Shown here one piece after another: positions 24,871 to 32,833 of a DNA stretch of 33,036 bases (position 1 is the stretch's first letter; each line of letters starts with the position of its first letter). Location: positions 1 through 33,036 of the forward strand of contig JAJDNK010000187.1 in assembly GCA_022340715.1 (NCBI GenBank), written 5' to 3'. Position numbers and translations under genes: made by a program. This stretch comes from a bacterium BMS3Abin03 (GTDB lineage Bacteria; Bacteroidota; Ignavibacteria; Ignavibacteriales; Ignavibacteriaceae). A model generated the notes under the pieces. It searched no databases. It was given only the letters and a program-made list of their open reading frames with translations, and was not told where the DNA came from.

Positions 24871-24885
24871 ATCCTACCGGCGTAC
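24871..24885 (+). repeat. Copy of the tRNA-Arg 3' end, one base shorter
   Basis: TCCTACCGGCGTAC (about 24872-24885) repeats TCCTACCGGGCGTAC at 24796-24810 with one G missing. A tRNA 3' end duplicated a short way downstream is the usual trace of site-specific integration, but the intervening 60 bp hold no element. Confidence 0.5.
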
Positions 24886-24889
24886 TGGG

Positions 24890-25216
24890 TTATATTTCCT
24901 TTAGTAGTGATTGGAGTTGTGGAAGATTATTTTGAACAGTGTTCCATACAAGTTCTATATCAACATCAAAATATCCATGAATAAGCCTGTTTCTCATACC
25001 CACGATGTCTTTCCATGGAACATTTTTATATTTTAATTTGGTTTCTTCGGTTATTTTAGACGATGCTTCACCTATAATTTCAATTTCTTTTATAACAGAA
25101 AGAATAAGCATCCTGTTATTGGAAAACTCATCTTTCGTCACACCGCTGGTAAATGTTAAAGCCTCATCAATGGTATCCGTTATATGCTGGATTCTTATTT
25201 TGTCTTCAGGACTCAT
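24890..25216 (-). CDS. hepT: HepT-like ribonuclease toxin (DUF86)
   Basis: 108 residues, all-helical, with the HEPN signature R-X4-H-X-Y at R75, H80 and Y82 (RNRLIHGYF), the RNase active site of HepT toxins. SVIKEIEIIGEASSKI and VPWKDIVGMRN are also typical of the DUF86 family. Its ATG overlaps the 3' end of the MntA-like antitoxin gene by 11 nt. In the studied systems the antitoxin adenylylates a tyrosine of the HepT motif (Y82 here) to inactivate the toxin. Confidence 0.9.
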   Translation of the reverse strand: MSPEDKIRIQHITDTIDEALTFTSGVTKDEFSNNRMLILSVIKEIEIIGEASSKITEETKLKYKNVPWKDIVGMRNRLIHGYFDVDIELVWNTVQNNLPQLQSLLKEI

Positions 25217-25502
25217 ATTTCACTTTTGCTTCTTTTACCAATGAATCCCTAAAATACCGGCTAACTTCTTCGGCGGTGCGTAAATCCACCTTTTTGCCGA
25301 TGATTTCCGAAAGTTCTCTTTCAATTCTTGCAGCATCGAGAAGACCGTAACCGGTATTCTTTTCAAACTCTACAAGCAGATCGACATCGCTTTCCCCGGT
25401 GTATGTGTCTTTCAAATAAGAACCGAACAAAGAAAGCTTTTTTATCTTATTTGCTTTGCAGAATTTTTCTATTTCTTTTGAGTGTTTGGTTAGTATGTCC
25501 AT
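25206..25502 (-). CDS. mntA: MntA-like minimal nucleotidyltransferase antitoxin
   Basis: 98 residues with the nucleotidyltransferase signature G27-S28-X10-D39-V-D41 (FGSY…ESDVDLLVEF), typical of minimal nucleotidyltransferases partnered with HepT. The C-terminal third (IIGKKVDLRTAEEVSRYFRDSLVKEA) is the usual family ending. It is upstream of and overlaps the toxin gene, the normal order for this pair, and so the antitoxin is translated first. Confidence 0.9.
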   Translation of the reverse strand: MDILTKHSKEIEKFCKANKIKKLSLFGSYLKDTYTGESDVDLLVEFEKNTGYGLLDAARIERELSEIIGKKVDLRTAEEVSRYFRDSLVKEAKVKYES

Positions 25503-25747
25503 ATTCTATTTTATTTAATCTTCAATTAAAATCTCAAATAATTTGTAAACCTTGCCCAATAATATTTAGCAGCTTTTTCAACTTAGGAACGATCTTCACC
25601 TAAGAATGATAATGCAATGTCATACTTAAATTCTTTTATTCATCCACCATCTTTAATTTTACAAACATAAGGAGAATTTAAGAAAGTGAAAATTAAAATT
25701 TCTTTTAGCGAGTTTGGTACAATCGTAGAGCCCATTTAATGGTAATT

Positions 25748-26443
25748 TTACCACTCCACTTCTCTTTTATCTTTAGGAAATTTTCCGGTAAGATCGATTG
25801 GGGCCTCTGATGCAAGCCAGACGATTGTTTCCACACCTTTGCTTAATGGACGCGGCGCGCCCCGTCCACCCATATCGGTTTTTACCCAACCGGGATCGAC
25901 AGAGTTTACAGCAATCTTTTTACCAGCTAACACAGAAGCAAATTGTTTTGTAACCGCATTTAATGCAGCTTTGGAAATAGAATAGAGCGGGGCATAAGAA
26001 ATCATATTTGAAATTAAACCTGCACCGCTCGATACGTTAATAATCCTGCATCCTTTATTCATAAATTTTAGGAAGTTGTTAATAACATTTACGGGACCAA
26101 AAGTATTTGTATTTAATGATTTTATAAGAAGTTCGGTATTGGCGTTAAAAATATTTGTATCATCTATCAGGATTGCTGCATTATTTACAAGCACATTGAG
26201 TCCGACGTCAACTTGGGAAAACTTTTGAGAAGCCGTTTTTATGCTTTCTTCTTTCGAAACATCAAGCTCGATAAAGTGAATATCGTGTCCATTACTTTTC
26301 AGTTTAGCAACTGCATGTTCTCCTGCATGAACATTTCTTGCAGTAAGAAAAACTTTGAAACCAAGTTCGGCAAGTTGCTTACAAACTTCTAAACCTATCC
26401 CTCTGTTTGCGCCGGTTACAAGTACTGTTTTTGGATTATTCAT
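25748..26443 (-). CDS. Short-chain dehydrogenase/reductase (carbonyl-reductase-like)
   Basis: 231 residues, classical SDR. The cofactor motif TGANRGIG is at 10-17, N88-N-A-A stabilises the fold, the catalytic Ser lies near 138-139 (NVSSGAG), and Y154-S-I-S-K158 completes the active site. An Arg in TARN after strand two favours NADP. DPGWVKTDMGG near 190 is typical of carbonyl-reductase-like members. The substrate is unknown. It starts 2 nt after the stop of the preceding reductase-like gene, so the two are co-transcribed. Confidence 0.9.
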   Translation of the reverse strand: MNNPKTVLVTGANRGIGLEVCKQLAELGFKVFLTARNVHAGEHAVAKLKSNGHDIHFIELDVSKEESIKTASQKFSQVDVGLNVLVNNAAILIDDTNIFNANTELLIKSLNTNTFGPVNVINNFLKFMNKGCRIINVSSGAGLISNMISYAPLYSISKAALNAVTKQFASVLAGKKIAVNSVDPGWVKTDMGGRGAPRPLSKGVETIVWLASEAPIDLTGKFPKDKREVEW

Positions 26444-26445
26444 TT

Positions 26446-27087
26446 TTATTTCTTCAGAAGCTTAAATGCATGAGCAAAAGAGTTATTCTTGAATGCGTAA
26501 TGTATCCAGACCATTGTCAGATTTTCCAGCCAGTATGATGCTGAAATATCGCCGAAATCGATAAAACTTTTCCAGCCTAATTTTTTTGCGATTTCAACAA
26601 CCCGTTTTTTAGACTCTTCATCATTACCGGCATAAAAGAAATCGGGCTCGCCTTCTTCCAGCTTCGGATTAATCATAACGTAAGCGTTTATTGTGTTGAA
26701 TGCTTTTACAACTTCTGAATCAGGCAGCAATTTCTGAATTTGTTCGCCGCCGGAATTTTCCGGAGTTGCAGCAAATTTGGGTGGTCCACCCTGTGAAAAG
26801 TCAAGTGGATTTGTAACATCGATTACTAATTTTCCTTTAAAGTTTTCTTTACCAGCCTGGTTGATTGCATTATGGGTCCCTGACCATGAAGTTGCAATAA
26901 TCACTATATCTCCAAACTTTGCTGCCTCTTCTGTGCTTCCGACTGATGCATTGTTGCCCGCCTCTTTTAACCAATCAGCTAACTTTGAAGTATCACGGGT
27001 ACCTAGCTTTACTTCATTGCCTATCCTTAGAAATCCAAGACCAAGCTGTTTCCCAACCATTCCAGAGCCTAAAATTCCTGTTTTCAT
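26446..27087 (-). CDS. NADPH-binding F420H2:NADP oxidoreductase-like protein
   Basis: 213 residues. An N-terminal Rossmann motif G7-S-G-M-V-G12 is followed by LGTRD after the second strand, a typical NADP-recognising arginine. Further family features are VIIATSWSGT, VIDVTNPLDFSQGGPPKF and VVKAFNTINAYVM. The family includes F420-dependent NADP reductases and many NADP-binding proteins of unknown substrate; F420 use is not shown here. AAGGAGT precedes the ATG. It lies 16 nt after the NADH dehydrogenase gene and 2 nt before the SDR gene. Confidence 0.85.
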   Translation of the reverse strand: MKTGILGSGMVGKQLGLGFLRIGNEVKLGTRDTSKLADWLKEAGNNASVGSTEEAAKFGDIVIIATSWSGTHNAINQAGKENFKGKLVIDVTNPLDFSQGGPPKFAATPENSGGEQIQKLLPDSEVVKAFNTINAYVMINPKLEEGEPDFFYAGNDEESKKRVVEIAKKLGWKSFIDFGDISASYWLENLTMVWIHYAFKNNSFAHAFKLLKK

Positions 27088-27103
27088 GTGTTACTCCTTT
27101 TTA

Positions 27104-28342
27104 TTATTTATTTGAATTCACAATTAGTCTGATCCCCGGTTTGTTTGTTAGATAATGCCATGCCCATTCGCCCATAACCCGGAACCTGTTCCTGAAACTA
27201 ATAAGAAAAAATATGTGAACTACGCACCAGGTTAACCAGGCAAAAAGTCCCGATAGCTTAATTCCTTTTATAACTGCAACTGCTTTTGCTTTACCTATCG
27301 TTGCAAGAGTTCCTTTGTCGATATAAACAAACTTTTTTCTTTTCTCCGGGGGTACATTTTTACCAATAATTTTTGCTACATATCTTCCTTGTTGCATTGC
27401 AACGGGAGCGATAGCCGGAAGCATACTTTCCTTTTTGTCTTTTACAACTGCCGAGTCACCAATTACAAATACATCGGGATCATTATTAATTGTAAGATCA
27501 GGATTTACCGTTATTGTTCCGGCTTTAGTAAGTTCAACATTAAGAGTTTCTAAAAGTGGCAAGCCCTTGTTACCTGCAGCCCAAATTATATTTTTTGTCC
27601 TGATAAATTTTTCACCGACTAGAACACCTTCATCATTAACATCATTAACACGTGTATTCAACAATACTTTTACACCGAGATCCTCCAGGTTCTTTTTTGC
27701 TTTCAGGCTCAGGCTTTCAGGATAACTGGAAAGTATTCTTGATACAGTTTCAACTAAGTAAACCCTTGTCATCCCGGCATTAATATTCCTGAAATCCTTT
27801 ATGAGATCCCGGTTTACAATTTCTCCGATAGCTCCGGCAAGTTCAACACCCGTCGGTCCGCCACCAACTATAACATAAGTAAGCTCACGTTCACGTTCAG
27901 CAGGATCAGTTGTTTTATCGGCAGTTTCAAGAGATAGTAAAATTCTCTCCCTTATTTTCAATGCGTCGTTAAGAGTTTTTAATCCGGGAGCAAATTTTTC
28001 CCATTCACTTTTCCCGAAATAATGATGTCTGGAACCAATAGCAACGATAAGGTAATCATATTTAAAAATGTCCTGATGTAAATGAACTTCCTTATTTTTT
28101 CTGTCAATTGAAGTTACTTCACCCAAAATTACGTTTACATTTTTATCATTTCTGAAGCTGGATCTTATAGGATTAGCAATATCCCCGGGTGATAAAGCGG
28201 CAGTTGCTACCTGGTATAATAAGGGTTGAAAAAGATGATGATTGGTTTTATCTATTATTGTTATTTCATAGTCATACTTTGCTAAAACTTTTGCGGCGCT
28301 CATTCCGCCGAATCCACACCCTATTATAATTACTCTTTTCAT
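27104..28342 (-). CDS. ndh: Type II NADH dehydrogenase (NDH-2)
   Basis: 412 residues. The first dinucleotide-binding motif G8-C-G-F-G-G13 binds FAD; the second, VIVGGGPTGVELAGAIGE near 160, binds NADH. DKTNHHLFQPLLYQVATAALSPGDIA and AIAPVAMQQGRYVAK are NDH-2 hallmarks. The C-terminal segment CVVHIFFLISFRNRFRVMGEWAWHYLTN is the amphipathic membrane anchor. The enzyme passes electrons from NADH to quinone without pumping protons. It leads a three-gene redox operon and is divergent from the two-component pair, with about 200 nt of shared upstream DNA. Confidence 0.92.
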   Translation of the reverse strand: MKRVIIIGCGFGGMSAAKVLAKYDYEITIIDKTNHHLFQPLLYQVATAALSPGDIANPIRSSFRNDKNVNVILGEVTSIDRKNKEVHLHQDIFKYDYLIVAIGSRHHYFGKSEWEKFAPGLKTLNDALKIRERILLSLETADKTTDPAERERELTYVIVGGGPTGVELAGAIGEIVNRDLIKDFRNINAGMTRVYLVETVSRILSSYPESLSLKAKKNLEDLGVKVLLNTRVNDVNDEGVLVGEKFIRTKNIIWAAGNKGLPLLETLNVELTKAGTITVNPDLTINNDPDVFVIGDSAVVKDKKESMLPAIAPVAMQQGRYVAKIIGKNVPPEKRKKFVYIDKGTLATIGKAKAVAVIKGIKLSGLFAWLTWCVVHIFFLISFRNRFRVMGEWAWHYLTNKPGIRLIVNSNK

Positions 28343-28548
28343 ATCACATGTTTTTGTTTGATTATATATTAAAGATATGTGCTTACGAATGCAATCTATT
28401 GTGACTTGGTTAACAAGTACGCTGGGAAGTTGTATTGTTATATGAAACAGATTAAAAAATGAATTGAGTTTTTGTTGAGATTTTATACCGAAAATGTGAT
28501 AGTTTTGTTATAATTGAAGTATATATTATCAAATAAAAATTTCTAAAA

Positions 28549-29253
28549 ATGAACAAAAAAGTACTCGTTATAGAAGACGATAAATCGATAGCCGAACTGG
28601 TAGAGATACATTTAAAGGATTTAAATTGTGAAGTATCTCTTGAGTTTGATGGGGAAACAGGACTGGATAATGCATTGAACAAACAATACGATCTGATCGT
28701 GCTTGATTTAATGCTTCCTAAATTAAGTGGTTTGGAAATCTGTAAAGAATTAAGAAAGAAAGATGATTACACTCCGGTTCTTATGTTAACTGCTAAATCC
28801 GAAGAGCTTGATAAGGTTCTCGGTCTTGAAGTTGGTGCTGATGACTACCTCACTAAGCCCTTCAGCATAAGAGAATTTATTGCACGCGTTAAAGCAATAT
28901 TCAGAAGGATCGAAGCAATACACAAAGAAACGATGAATGAAGAAGACATCTCGGTTGGTGATCTTAAAATAGAGATCTCTAAAAGGAAGGTTTTATTAGA
29001 CAATAAAAGAATAGACCTGACACCGAAAGAATTCGACCTGCTTCATCTGCTTGCAGCACATCCCGGCAGGACTTACACACGCGAACAACTCTTAAGCTTG
29101 CTCTGGGGTTATCAATATAACGGCTACGAACATACTGTTAACTCACATATTAACAGGCTAAGAAGTAAAATTGAATCTGATCTTTCGAATCCCAAATATA
29201 TTTTAACATCCTGGGGCGTTGGTTACCGTTTTAATGAGAGTGAGGAATTGTAA
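28549..29253 (+). CDS. OmpR-family response regulator
   Basis: 234 residues. The receiver domain has E9-D10-D11 as the acidic pocket, phospho-acceptor D53 (VLDLMLPK) and LTKPF near 102. A winged-helix DNA-binding domain follows at 130-230 (LTPKEFDLLHLLAAHPGRTYTREQLL, VNSHINRLRSKIE, WGVGYRF). The partner kinase starts 7 nt downstream. The divergent neighbour is the NDH-2 operon, a plausible but unproven target. Confidence 0.95.
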   Translation: MNKKVLVIEDDKSIAELVEIHLKDLNCEVSLEFDGETGLDNALNKQYDLIVLDLMLPKLSGLEICKELRKKDDYTPVLMLTAKSEELDKVLGLEVGADDYLTKPFSIREFIARVKAIFRRIEAIHKETMNEEDISVGDLKIEISKRKVLLDNKRIDLTPKEFDLLHLLAAHPGRTYTREQLLSLLWGYQYNGYEHTVNSHINRLRSKIESDLSNPKYILTSWGVGYRFNESEEL

Positions 29254-29260
29254 TTAAAGA

Positions 29261-30784
29261 GTGAAAAAGAATCGTAGAAATAAAATAGGATTTTTTAGTA
29301 GCCTTCGATGGAAAATTGGTATTACGTTTTTGATTACGCTTATTGTTTTATCCTTCGTATACCTTTACATCGCAGTCTTTACGGCTGAAATGTACTTCCA
29401 GGAAGCAAGCCAAAAACTGAATAAAGATATAGCTCCGCATATTGCAGCTGAACGCGATTACTTTACAAACGGCAAAGCAAATGAAGAAGAACTTAAATCT
29501 GTATTTCATAATGTGATGATAATAAATCCGAGCATTGAAGTTTATCTGCTTGATACAAAAGGAAATATTCTCACTTATTATGCCCCGAATAAAGTTATAA
29601 AGCTTAAGACCGTCCCTCTTGCACCGATCAAAGAATTTATAAAGGATAAAAGAGAAAAATTTATACTTGGTGCAGATCCGAAAAAAATAGATGGCGAAAA
29701 AGCATTCTCTGCGGCAGAAGTATACGAAGACTCAACCCCTAGAGGATATATTTACGTTATACTCGGTGGGGAAGAATATGAACAGGCTTCCCAGTTAGTT
29801 TTCGGAAGTTATATGCTGAGACTTGGCGTCCGCTCGATGACCATAACTCTTATTGCCGCGGCCCTGATAAGCTTGATAGCTTTAACGTTTATTACAAGAA
29901 ACATAAGAAAGATTATCGCCGTAATAAGACGATTTAAAGAAGGAGATCTTGAAGCGAGAATAAAAGTAAAAGGAAAGAGTGAGCTAAGCGAATTTGCAGA
30001 ATCGTTTAATGATATGGCAGACACAATAGTAAAGAATATCGGTGAAATAAAAACCATGGATAACCTTAGAAGGGAATTAGTAGCAAACGTTTCTCACGAT
30101 CTGAGAACTCCTCTCGCTACAATCCAAGGTTACATAGAAACAATAATGATGAAATCAGATACTCTTTCTGAAGAGGAAAAGAAAAATTATATGCAAATAA
30201 TCTTCAGCAGTACAGAAAGATTAAGAAATCTTGTTGAAGAATTATTTGAACTATCAAAGCTTGAAGCAAAAGAGAGTAAACCAACTCCCGAACCTTTCCC
30301 GATAACAGAACTAATCCAGGATATCCAACAAAAGAATCTTGTTATAGCAAAACAGAAGAATCTTGAACTGGCTCTGGATTTTCCTTATAACCTTCCGCTT
30401 GTTTATGCTGATATAAGTATGATGGAAAGAGTTTTACAAAATCTGATCGATAACGCATTTAAATTTACACCGGAAGGTGGTACAGTTACAATTGGTCTTG
30501 TTAGACAAAAAGATGATATCCAGGTTAGTATTAGTGATACGGGACAAGGGATTAAGAAAGAAGATATTCCCCATATATTCGACAGGTATCAAAAGGCAGA
30601 AAGAATTTATAGGAATGACAATGTGGGGCTTGGATTGGGCTTAGCTATTGTTAAAAAAATACTGGAAGTACATAATATTGAGATTGATGTTCAAAGTTTA
30701 ATTGGTGAGGGAACTATTTTTTCTTTCAGTGTTCCGGTATTTAAAATTAAATCACCAGTACTACAGGAACCGGTACATTCGTAA
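29261..30784 (+). CDS. Sensor histidine kinase with HAMP domain
   Basis: 507 residues, starting with GTG at 29261, the only possible start because an in-frame stop lies two codons before it. Membrane helices at about 14-35 and 187-208 enclose a periplasmic sensor of about 150 residues. HAMP follows, then HisKA with H279 (VSHDLRTPLATIQGY), and the ATPase domain with NLIDNAFKFTPEGG, DTGQGIKKEDIPHIFDRYQ and GLGLGLAIVKK. The architecture is that of EnvZ/ResE-type kinases. The signal is unknown. It forms an operon with the response regulator. Confidence 0.95.
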   Translation: MKKNRRNKIGFFSSLRWKIGITFLITLIVLSFVYLYIAVFTAEMYFQEASQKLNKDIAPHIAAERDYFTNGKANEEELKSVFHNVMIINPSIEVYLLDTKGNILTYYAPNKVIKLKTVPLAPIKEFIKDKREKFILGADPKKIDGEKAFSAAEVYEDSTPRGYIYVILGGEEYEQASQLVFGSYMLRLGVRSMTITLIAAALISLIALTFITRNIRKIIAVIRRFKEGDLEARIKVKGKSELSEFAESFNDMADTIVKNIGEIKTMDNLRRELVANVSHDLRTPLATIQGYIETIMMKSDTLSEEEKKNYMQIIFSSTERLRNLVEELFELSKLEAKESKPTPEPFPITELIQDIQQKNLVIAKQKNLELALDFPYNLPLVYADISMMERVLQNLIDNAFKFTPEGGTVTIGLVRQKDDIQVSISDTGQGIKKEDIPHIFDRYQKAERIYRNDNVGLGLGLAIVKKILEVHNIEIDVQSLIGEGTIFSFSVPVFKIKSPVLQEPVHS

Positions 30785-30840
30785 AAAATTCTCTCATACC
30801 TCTCTATTTCTTGTAACTTCACATAAAGGTTTAAAATAAA

Positions 30841-30863
30841 AATGCCGCGGTTAATGCGGCATT
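30841..30863 (-). terminator. Rho-independent terminator of the RRM gene
   Basis: AATGCCGC and GCGGCATT form an 8-bp GC-rich stem with a 7-nt loop. On the minus strand a T-rich run (TTTTTATTTT) follows directly, so it ends the RRM transcript. It also lies after the kinase gene on the other strand, where it has no adjoining T-run. Confidence 0.75.
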
Positions 30864-30887
30864 CTGAAAAAATATTTTTTTAGATTT

Positions 30888-31202
30888 TTAGTAACGTCCG
30901 CCTCTTCCGCCACTGCTACGACCTCTTCCGCCACCCCGGGAACCGCCACCTCTTCTTTCGCGTCTTGGGCGAGCTTCATTTACAACAAGCTTTTTGCCTT
31001 TTAGATCATAAGTATTAAGGCTCTCAATTGCTTTCTGGGCTTCAGCTTGCCCGGGCATTTCAACAAAACCGAATCCCCGTGATTCCTGGCTAAACATATC
31101 CTTTATTACTTTAGCGCTGCTCACCTGTCCGTATTCTGAAAATAATCCGTTAAGATCTTCATCACTTACTTCCGGGGAAAGGTTGCCCACATAGATATTC
31201 AT
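30888..31202 (-). CDS. RRM RNA-binding protein with RGG-rich tail
   Basis: 104 residues from ATG at 31202. The frame could start at TTG 31217, but AAGGAGAG lies inside that extension at the right distance from 31202. RNP2 is IYVGNL (3-8) and RNP1 is RGFGFVEM (42-49), one complete RRM fold. The last 25 residues are Arg/Gly-rich (RRGGGSRGGGRGRSSGGRGGRY), as in plant and cyanobacterial glycine-rich RNA-binding proteins. Such proteins are abundant in Bacteroidota and are linked to RNA chaperoning, often cold-inducible. Confidence 0.92.
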   Translation of the reverse strand: MNIYVGNLSPEVSDEDLNGLFSEYGQVSSAKVIKDMFSQESRGFGFVEMPGQAEAQKAIESLNTYDLKGKKLVVNEARPRRERRGGGSRGGGRGRSSGGRGGRY

Positions 31203-31505
31203 GTTTCTCTCCTTCAAGATTAAAATAAAAATATATTATTAACCGGCGTAACTTTGATTATGATAAAATTACCGGTTTTAATGTCTCCTGATAAAAATTA
31301 GTAAAAGGGGTAACAGGGTTGGTTCTCTTACCTGAATTTTTAGAAAGACGCTTTAAATTATGATAAATATTCTGTACTTACAAGTTAGAATTTTTTGTAA
31401 AGTTTATCATTTTCTGCTATTTATTATTGCTTGCGAAATACGATTTTCTATTAAAAATTATATGGTTTTTAAGTCGAGCAGTAACTATATAATTTGTTTT
31501 GTAAA
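31203..31505. other. 303-nt intergenic region upstream of the RRM gene
   Basis: It is AT-rich with no supportable gene. AACCGG (31241-31246) and CCGGTT (31272-31277) are inverted repeats 25 nt apart, 40-75 nt before the RRM start, and could form a leader structure or an operator. I saw nothing else of note. Confidence 0.4.
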
Positions 31506-32228
31506 TCAGTTTATACGAAAGTGTGAGCAATCATCCGGATCTTTCCCAAAGTGTTCTTTGTACATTACCCTGTACTTTTCAAATAGTTCATCCGGAACTT
31601 TCTTTCCGTTTACTATCATTTCGTCTTTGTTGAATTCAATATTTACATCCTCATTTTCATCTTCTATTAATCCGTCACTTTTCATTTCCGTTTTTACGTC
31701 TTTAATAAATTCATTTAGCTTTTCCAGTTCTTCTGACAAACCATTGAGATTGATTTTCAGGTGTTTCATATTTTCCTTCAGTGTTTCCATACCTTCTTCA
31801 AGGCCGCTTAGGTCTATGTCGATATTTATATCTTTCCATACAAATTTCTGCTTTTTAAGCTCTGTAGACAATTTCTTCATATCCTTCTTGAATTGTTCTT
31901 TATCAAATTCGAATTGAAAATCCTCCATCTTAAGATTTTTTATTTCCTCTTTTAGCATATTCATTTCTTCTTTGAATTCTTCGCTGTTAAAATATGTTTG
32001 AAATTTTTCCCTCTTGAGCCTTTTAATTTCTTCGCGGAGTTTTTCTATCTCTTCTCTAAACTCGTTTTTATCAAAATCAAAAGTATCAGCATCAATTGAA
32101 AATTCGAACAAGGAAGCCTTTTGAATTCCGGGATTTGTTTGAACAGGAACATGTTTAAAACCGAATTGCACTGCTGCAATCAGAACGAGAATTACTAAAC
32201 TGAAAAAAATAGTAGCTTTTGTTTTCAT
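31506..32228 (-). CDS. Exported or membrane-anchored coiled-coil protein
   Basis: 240 residues. A single N-terminal hydrophobic segment (TIFFSLVILVLIAAVQFGF) could be a signal anchor. Residues 55-190 are long, highly charged coiled coil with repeated K/E-rich blocks (FREEIEKLREEIKRLKREKF, EEFKEEMNMLKEEIKNLK, LSEELEKLNEFIKDVK). The final 50 residues (DEMIVNGKKVPDELFEKYRVMYKEHFGKDP) resemble the extracytoplasmic tail found at the end of some Bacteroidota BlaR1-type regulator proteins. No enzymatic motif is seen. AAAGGAG precedes the start. Function unknown. Confidence 0.7.
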   Translation of the reverse strand: MKTKATIFFSLVILVLIAAVQFGFKHVPVQTNPGIQKASLFEFSIDADTFDFDKNEFREEIEKLREEIKRLKREKFQTYFNSEEFKEEMNMLKEEIKNLKMEDFQFEFDKEQFKKDMKKLSTELKKQKFVWKDINIDIDLSGLEEGMETLKENMKHLKINLNGLSEELEKLNEFIKDVKTEMKSDGLIEDENEDVNIEFNKDEMIVNGKKVPDELFEKYRVMYKEHFGKDPDDCSHFRIN

Positions 32229-32391
32229 GATTATTACTCCTTTAAATGAATGAATTTCCGTTCAGTTTGACGAATGGCGTAATTCAAGGTTCAGGAAATT
32301 AAGCGGGGATATTATAAGAAGAAGTTATTGATGATGAGTGGCTTTAAAGAAGTATTCCTGAGGTTATAAACAAGATAAATTTGATCCGGTT

Positions 32392-32823
32392 TTATTTAAA
32401 GAATCCATACTTTTTAATATGTCGGTAAGCCATATAACCAACCGCAGCAGTTTGTGCCATCCCCAGGACATAAAACAGGGGATTAAATTTTTGATTTTTC
32501 ATATACTTCGTGTAAAGAGGTGCGGAAAAATTTTCTGTTTTGATCAGGTCATCAGAATTGAATCCTTCCGGGTAAGATAATGCCATCTCGGTTCTAAGCC
32601 ATAAATTGGAATTATTCCCTTCGATCAGCAAATTACTTTGCTGTTTCAAGAAACTAAATTGCCAATCGATTTCGAACACCTGGTCCGGAATAGTTAGCTG
32701 CGGATTAATTCCCTGGTATTTGTATACGGAATCTTTTGATGTAACACTTTCCGTGTTCTCCTGTTGAGAGAAAACTTTGAACGTTAATAAAAGTGTACAG
32801 AAAACAAATACAGTGATTTTCAT
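32392..32823 (-). CDS. Small exported protein with C-terminal membrane helix
   Basis: 143 residues; N-terminal signal (MKITVFVFCTLLLTFKVFSQ), a polar middle, and a hydrophobic segment NPLFYVLGMAQTAAVGYMAYRHI near the C-terminus. I do not recognise a family. It begins 10 nt after the stop of the saccharopine-dehydrogenase-family gene and may be co-transcribed with it. Confidence 0.6.
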   Translation of the reverse strand: MKITVFVFCTLLLTFKVFSQQENTESVTSKDSVYKYQGINPQLTIPDQVFEIDWQFSFLKQQSNLLIEGNNSNLWLRTEMALSYPEGFNSDDLIKTENFSAPLYTKYMKNQKFNPLFYVLGMAQTAAVGYMAYRHIKKYGFFK

Positions 32824-32833
32824 GTTATAAAGA

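Noticed and set aside
24751..24984. 77-codon plus-strand frame across the tRNA
   Set aside because: It runs through the tRNA-Arg gene and the palindromes and into the HepT gene; its translation has no coherent protein features.
24736..25502. Active genomic island at the tRNA
   Set aside because: No integrase or other mobility gene is present and the duplicated tRNA ends are short and imperfect; only a scar can be argued.
31360..31917. 185-codon plus-strand frame
   Set aside because: Its Ser/Phe-rich low-complexity translation is the mirror of the K/E-rich coiled coil on the minus strand, which has a good start, ribosome-binding site and signal anchor.
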